Positions 59,610 to 64,000 of a stretch of 64,000 bases of DNA are shown one piece after another. The notes beneath the pieces are model-generated. The model saw only the letters and a list, made by a program, of their open reading frames with translations. It did no database searches and had not been told where the DNA came from. The translations under genes were made by a program, and so were the position numbers. Each line of letters starts with the position of its first letter. The stretch's first letter is position 1. Source of the stretch: Archegozetes longisetosus (taxonomy: Eukaryota; Arthropoda; Arachnida; Sarcoptiformes; Trhypochthoniidae); contig JAEMBT020000001.1 in assembly GCA_018873245.2 (NCBI GenBank), positions 12,238,220-12,302,219 on the forward strand. The letters run 5' to 3'.

Positions 59610-60558
59610 AGTGTCCCAAAATTGACGCATCATCATTTTTTAAAATTAAAAATATTTTACTCAAGATTATAATTTTAATATTTCATAATCCCTCAAAGTG
59701 AGCAGGGTGTAAATGACTGCCATTTCATTAACTCGTCCACTTGTTTACAAGATGTCGTTGAGTTTGAAGTGATGCATTTTTATAGGCTTGGACATCGAGA
59801 GCAACACCGAAGGTGGTATTGAATGACTCAGTTCTTTCCAAGCATCACGCGCTTAGTTACTTTATTTTAGAATATCTCAAGGACAAGGTCTTCTGTGCTC
59901 TTCCAGACACCATTGTGAGCTTAAATTGGTCATAAAGAAAGAAATTGAGATCAGAAATGCTCAAAAGAGTGATTGACAATTTTTAAACTATACTTCACCA
60001 TTTGATAGCCACTGATGAAGGACAATTTAAAATTTAATCCACTAATCTGCATTGTCTACTGCTCATTATACATTTTAAATTTTGTTAATATCCCTTTCCA
60101 TTTTAACCCTTGAACAATAAAATGCTTTTGACTAAGGATTTCTGTAATTTAGGGTTCGTCGGACCCATCTATTGATTTTGTAAAATATGTTAAACTAAGG
60201 GATAGAGTGTATAGCAATTATCGTGTTTATTATCCTATTGATATAGCCGACTGCGACGTAATTTTTTAAAGCCTTGAATGAAAACTTATTTTCCATATAA
60301 GTTTGATGCATAAACCAAGACATGGTTAACTCCAAACATAATTATATTAAAATATAAATATTATAAATAATTAATTTATATTTTAATATGACCCTTGAAT
60401 ACTTATTTGAAAATACTATGAATATTTTGAATTTTAATAATCACACAAACAAAATATAATAATTTTTATAATCATTCGGGTCACGTTGACCGACGTTTTA
60501 CTGTTCTACAGTTAAATTTATTTAATACAATAAATAAATGGTCAATTTTGGGACACTT
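59610..60558 (+). pseudogene. Decayed Tc1/mariner element with nested MITE
   Basis: The inverted ends AAGTGTCCCAAAATTGAC (from 59609) and GTCAATTTTGGGACACTT (to 60558) are perfect over 18 bp. Inside, a broken frame reads YFILEYLKDKVFCALPDTIV and MLKRVIDNF (about 59850-60000), the region after the third catalytic aspartate of Tc1/mariner transposases. The 405-bp piggyBac-like MITE at 60107-60511 inserted close to its right end. Confidence 0.72.
60107..60511. mobile_element. piggyBac-like MITE, 405 bp, copy 2
   Basis: TTAA at 60103-60106 and 60512-60515. The ends CCCTTGAACAATAAAATG and CTGTAGAACAGTAAAACG (complement) share most bases. Same length as 44503-44907 and inverted relative to it. Confidence 0.85.
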
Positions 60559-61690
60559 TGTAGTTATCTTCAATATACAAATGCTCACCTTCTTTCAATG
60601 ACTGGTTAATTCGATTAGAATAAAAAATATTTCTTCGTTAAATATATAACACGTTATTCATTTAATGCTTATTTTGATTGAAAATTACATTAAATGAGTT
60701 TCTATGTTTATCCCATGATAGAATATGTGTTCATCTACTATGAGGAGTTTACTTTCATATAAAAAAGTCTCAGTTAAACTAGACTTTAAGCGGCCAGAGA
60801 ATTCAGAGGTGAATTTTATATAAAAATAATCTATAACTCACACAAAGTTCAAATATGTAAATTTCATTTACCGCAAATGACCAGAAGACCGGTAAAATAA
60901 TTCCCGACTAATCATATTGCTAAAGATTTCCCCTAGAATAAATCTATAGAATCAAATTTTCAACTCAATGATTTAAATGAATAGAGTTTTATTGCTCTGT
61001 TTTTACATTTTTATATGACTTCAAAATTTTTTAAAAATTGAAAAAAGGAGTGCTAAGATCCTACCAGACCTTGGCCTAAAATGTTTCCAATGGATAGAAG
61101 TTCTCTGTATCGCGTCAAAGTAACACTGCTAAAATGAAACCAGCAAAAAAACGTTGCAATAATAACGCCTAAACAAATAACGTTAATTGAAAATAACGCT
61201 AATAAAAATAACACAGATATAATAGCTTTATTAGTATTATTAAAATGTTTTTAATGAATTATTGCTTATAACATTAGTATGAATTTATATTAAGTTCGGA
61301 GTTTCAAATAACTTTAACCTAAAAATTTTAATTATTTTAATAATCATTATTTATATATTTATACTAAAAATTAATGTGTTATTTTCATAGCTTTTAATAA
61401 ATTAGAAATTCATACTCATGTATAAATTATGATACATTTGAATACTATTTCATTGGGCTAATTTTCGTTGACGTTAATATTCTAGCGTTGCCTACTTCGG
61501 ATTTATTCTTGTATTTGCGTTATTTTTTATAGGTTATTTTATATAAAATTCATTTCTGAATTCTGTAGCCGCGTAAAGTTTAGTTCAACCAAAATCTCTG
61601 ACATATCTCTGATAATCTTATGATTAAAATATCTCATACGGTGCAGTTCAACTAAGGCAGATATTTTTTTCAAATATTACCCGATACATT
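60559..61690. other. Intergenic, nothing supported
   Basis: AT-rich DNA without a supported feature. Confidence 0.4.
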
Positions 61691-62182
61691 CTACAGTATA
61701 CGCCACCCCATCCTACTACAGTATTCGCCACCCCTGGACCTCCGTCACTTCAAGCATTAATTAAATTCTCCATCTCAAAACCCCAATTCGTGCATTTTTA
61801 TTGAATATTATGTATGCAAATAAATCAAATCAATGCTTTAAAAATATAAATATAATGTAATGCAACTAAAGCTGCCTATTACAGTACGCTGAAAAAAGTT
61901 AAAGAGTGCATTGCATTTTAATTTCTTCAAAGATTGCAGAAAATGTCCGCGCATTATTGTAAATTTCTATAACGTTTTAGACCTAACCTAATCTGTCCAG
62001 AACAGATCTAACATATCCAAACCTAACCCAACCTGATGAAACCAGACCTAACCTACGTAACATAGTAACTCACCTAATCCACATAATCCACCTAATCGAC
62101 CTAACCTGTTAGGTAGTATATACTATAGTAAGTCCAAGGGCGGCGAATACTGTAGTAGGTCTAGGGGTGGCGTATACTGTAG
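61691..62182. mobile_element. MITE with about 45-bp ends and CCTAA-like interior
   Basis: CTACAGTATACGCCACCCC plus CTACTACAGTATTCGCC on the left are repeated inverted at 62135-62182. Between them (61985-62110) are many degenerate CCTAACC/CCTAATCC motifs. No target duplication is certain. Confidence 0.75.
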
Positions 62183-64000
62183 AATGACCAATTCTTTTAT
62201 ATGACTAGGAAATGTAGGAAATAATCGTTCTAAAATTAGTCGAATTCATTTATTTTTGATATGCTGTTAATCTGATTTAATTTATACATTAACTTTCCAA
62301 TTAATCTTCCCACTTCTAGCTTAGAGACTAATAGTTAATAAAAGAATTTAAAAATTCTCTTTTTAACTTTTATTCTGAATTATTTTTAATAAAAACTATG
62401 GTTTCTTTCATTAGTAGAATATATTATATCAGGGCGTAGGAATAGAGATAGCTATTATTTTAACGAATTTCTTTTACTTAAGATATTGAGCATTTTTGCA
62501 TTCTGATTGAGAAATAAGGACGTTATTGAATTCTCATATTTTTCAGTTATCGAACAGTTATTGAAAATGAATCCTCAGATTAAACCATAAAATATCGCTT
62601 GAAATGACTAATAAAGTTATGGAGTAATTATTGATAGCAAACATAAAGGCGTATTAAATACATATGAACTCAGAGCAAAAAAGAATTTGAAATTTTGGTT
62701 GAGGTCAAGTTATTGTGACTAGAGATATTCTTGATCATCTACAACAGAATGGTTGATATCGTCGGGCTTCATTTCAAGTCGCAAGTCAAATGATGTCAGA
62801 CTTGACCTTGACCTTCAACTTAAACTGGCATAAATCTACTTTAATCACATTTCTCAGATTTTGATAAAATTAGATAAACATATGTATTTGAACCATCTTA
62901 GCACAAATATTTATTGTTTTGTCGAACCAGAGTAGTTTTCAAGACACTAGACTCTAATGTATCGATTGAAACGAAACTACACTAATCACAATAAGAAATA
63001 GTAAGTTTTTAATAGACAATATTTTATATACGCGTTCCAAATAAGTATTTCCATAAATATAGACTAGATAATTATGAGGTAGAGCCACTTCTCATACGGG
63101 AAGGCCGTGCACTTTCGGAACGATTCTAAAATGAAACCAACTTCAAAATATAGTTAAAGCCTTACAAATTTTTACATAATAAGCTACTTTTACAAATCGT
63201 CGCCTTGGGATTATACTATCGTATCTGGAAAAAAAGCGATTTCGAGAAAAACGCAATTGAAGTTCGACCCTCTAATTAGGATAACTGGGCGAATATTTTT
63301 GAAGTTAGAATATATCATTCACTTAAGCTTGTCAAAAGCCAAAAAAATGAATAACGCCGATTCGTTGATTACCGTCCCTATCAACAGCTTTAGACAAAGA
63401 AAAAATGAGATACGACTACATTGCACTGAAAATGGAAGAAAATTTTGGTGCTATACTATCGTACGTCATTTAAATGCGCATTGAATAGAGCAACAAAATA
63501 CGTTTTGAAAATTTATGGAAACAATAAATTTTCTAGATTTTCATCAATAATTTCAGATTTGCTTAATTCATTCTACAAAAAATTGATTTTTAAAGTATAA
63601 AAAAATACTCGAATTAGAAAACTGACAAATCTTACAACTATTGAGTGAAATTTAAGCATAAACAAATAACTTAAAACTCATTTTCTTTTCAATATTTTCC
63701 CATTTTATTTCTAATTTAGAAAATTTTAACTCCATAGTTTTTTATTATAAACCTATAAAACATTTATTGTACAGCTATACGCGTACGCTTTTATTTGCAT
63801 AAAGAACACGTATTACTATTTTGTTCAATGTGTGACGTTTATCTCTCAAATGCCGACTTCACAGCACTTAGTTGATTATCAAATGAAAATTCGACTTAAT
63901 TCTTAGAACTATTTTGTAAATAAGATTTTATATTAAAAGGCTGTATAAATGTCTTTTTCTACATTAATCTTATCAAATTGTTTCTATCCTCATATTTATC
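62183..64000. other. Intergenic, nothing supported
   Basis: AT-rich; an open stretch at 63257-63484 shows no motif or splice support. Confidence 0.4.

Noticed and set aside
61985-62110. A telomere or interstitial telomeric array
   Set aside because: The motifs are degenerate, not tandem in register, and bounded by inverted repeats of a MITE.
63257-63484. 75-codon plus-strand frame
   Set aside because: No motif, signal peptide or splice context, so chance is sufficient.

Overview
The window is AT-rich, gene-poor eukaryotic DNA from an arthropod, most likely a hexapod (insect or springtail). The reasons are short introns (59-75 nt, plus two longer ones) with consensus GT/AG sites, a divergent ionotropic-receptor gene, a clip-like heme peroxidase, a GH18 chitinase, and a very high load of mariner, hAT, piggyBac-like, LINE and SINE copies. 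The species cannot be fixed from sequence alone.

Layout of host genes. 1-549: 5' end of a secreted animal heme peroxidase (minus), running off the left edge. 4130-12120: a chemoreceptor block in which an ionotropic receptor (7850-9097, one apparent frameshift) is followed by a second, older tandem unit whose short reading frame is split by a mariner. Two further spliced exons (6628-6931) probably belong to the first unit. 15590-16678: an intronless G-alpha-q paralogue with an altered P-loop. 19201-20308: a secreted leucine-rich-repeat protein (minus, one apparent frameshift). 27271-29857: a complete four-exon chitinase-like protein. 36238-36513 and 48228-48503: two copies of a 91-residue cysteine-rich secreted peptide gene inside a duplicated segment of about 2 kb. 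41695-42444: an intronless family-3 pectate lyase of microbial type. 54526-55206: a two-exon secreted protein with 14 cysteines.

The rest is mostly transposon-derived. Boundaries could be read to the base for several elements: a 1276-bp mariner with TA target duplications, an internally deleted mariner, a hAT element of 774 bp and three copies of another hAT MITE, all with perfect 8-bp target duplications, and five piggyBac-like elements at TTAA or near-TTAA sites. There are also a 5'-truncated LINE, two tRNA-derived SINE copies and many foldback elements. One locus (50160-52010) is a three-level nest: a mariner remnant split by a piggyBac-like element that is itself split by a foldback element with repeated arms.

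The most unusual structures are the duplicated peptide gene joined to giant palindromes whose central segment is flipped between copies, the pectate lyase (probable horizontal acquisition), and the G-alpha-q copy with a substituted glycine at the GTPase-critical P-loop position. Signalling (receptor, G-alpha), plant or fungal wall digestion (pectate lyase, chitinase) and secreted small proteins suggest a plant- or detritus-associated animal, but that is inference.
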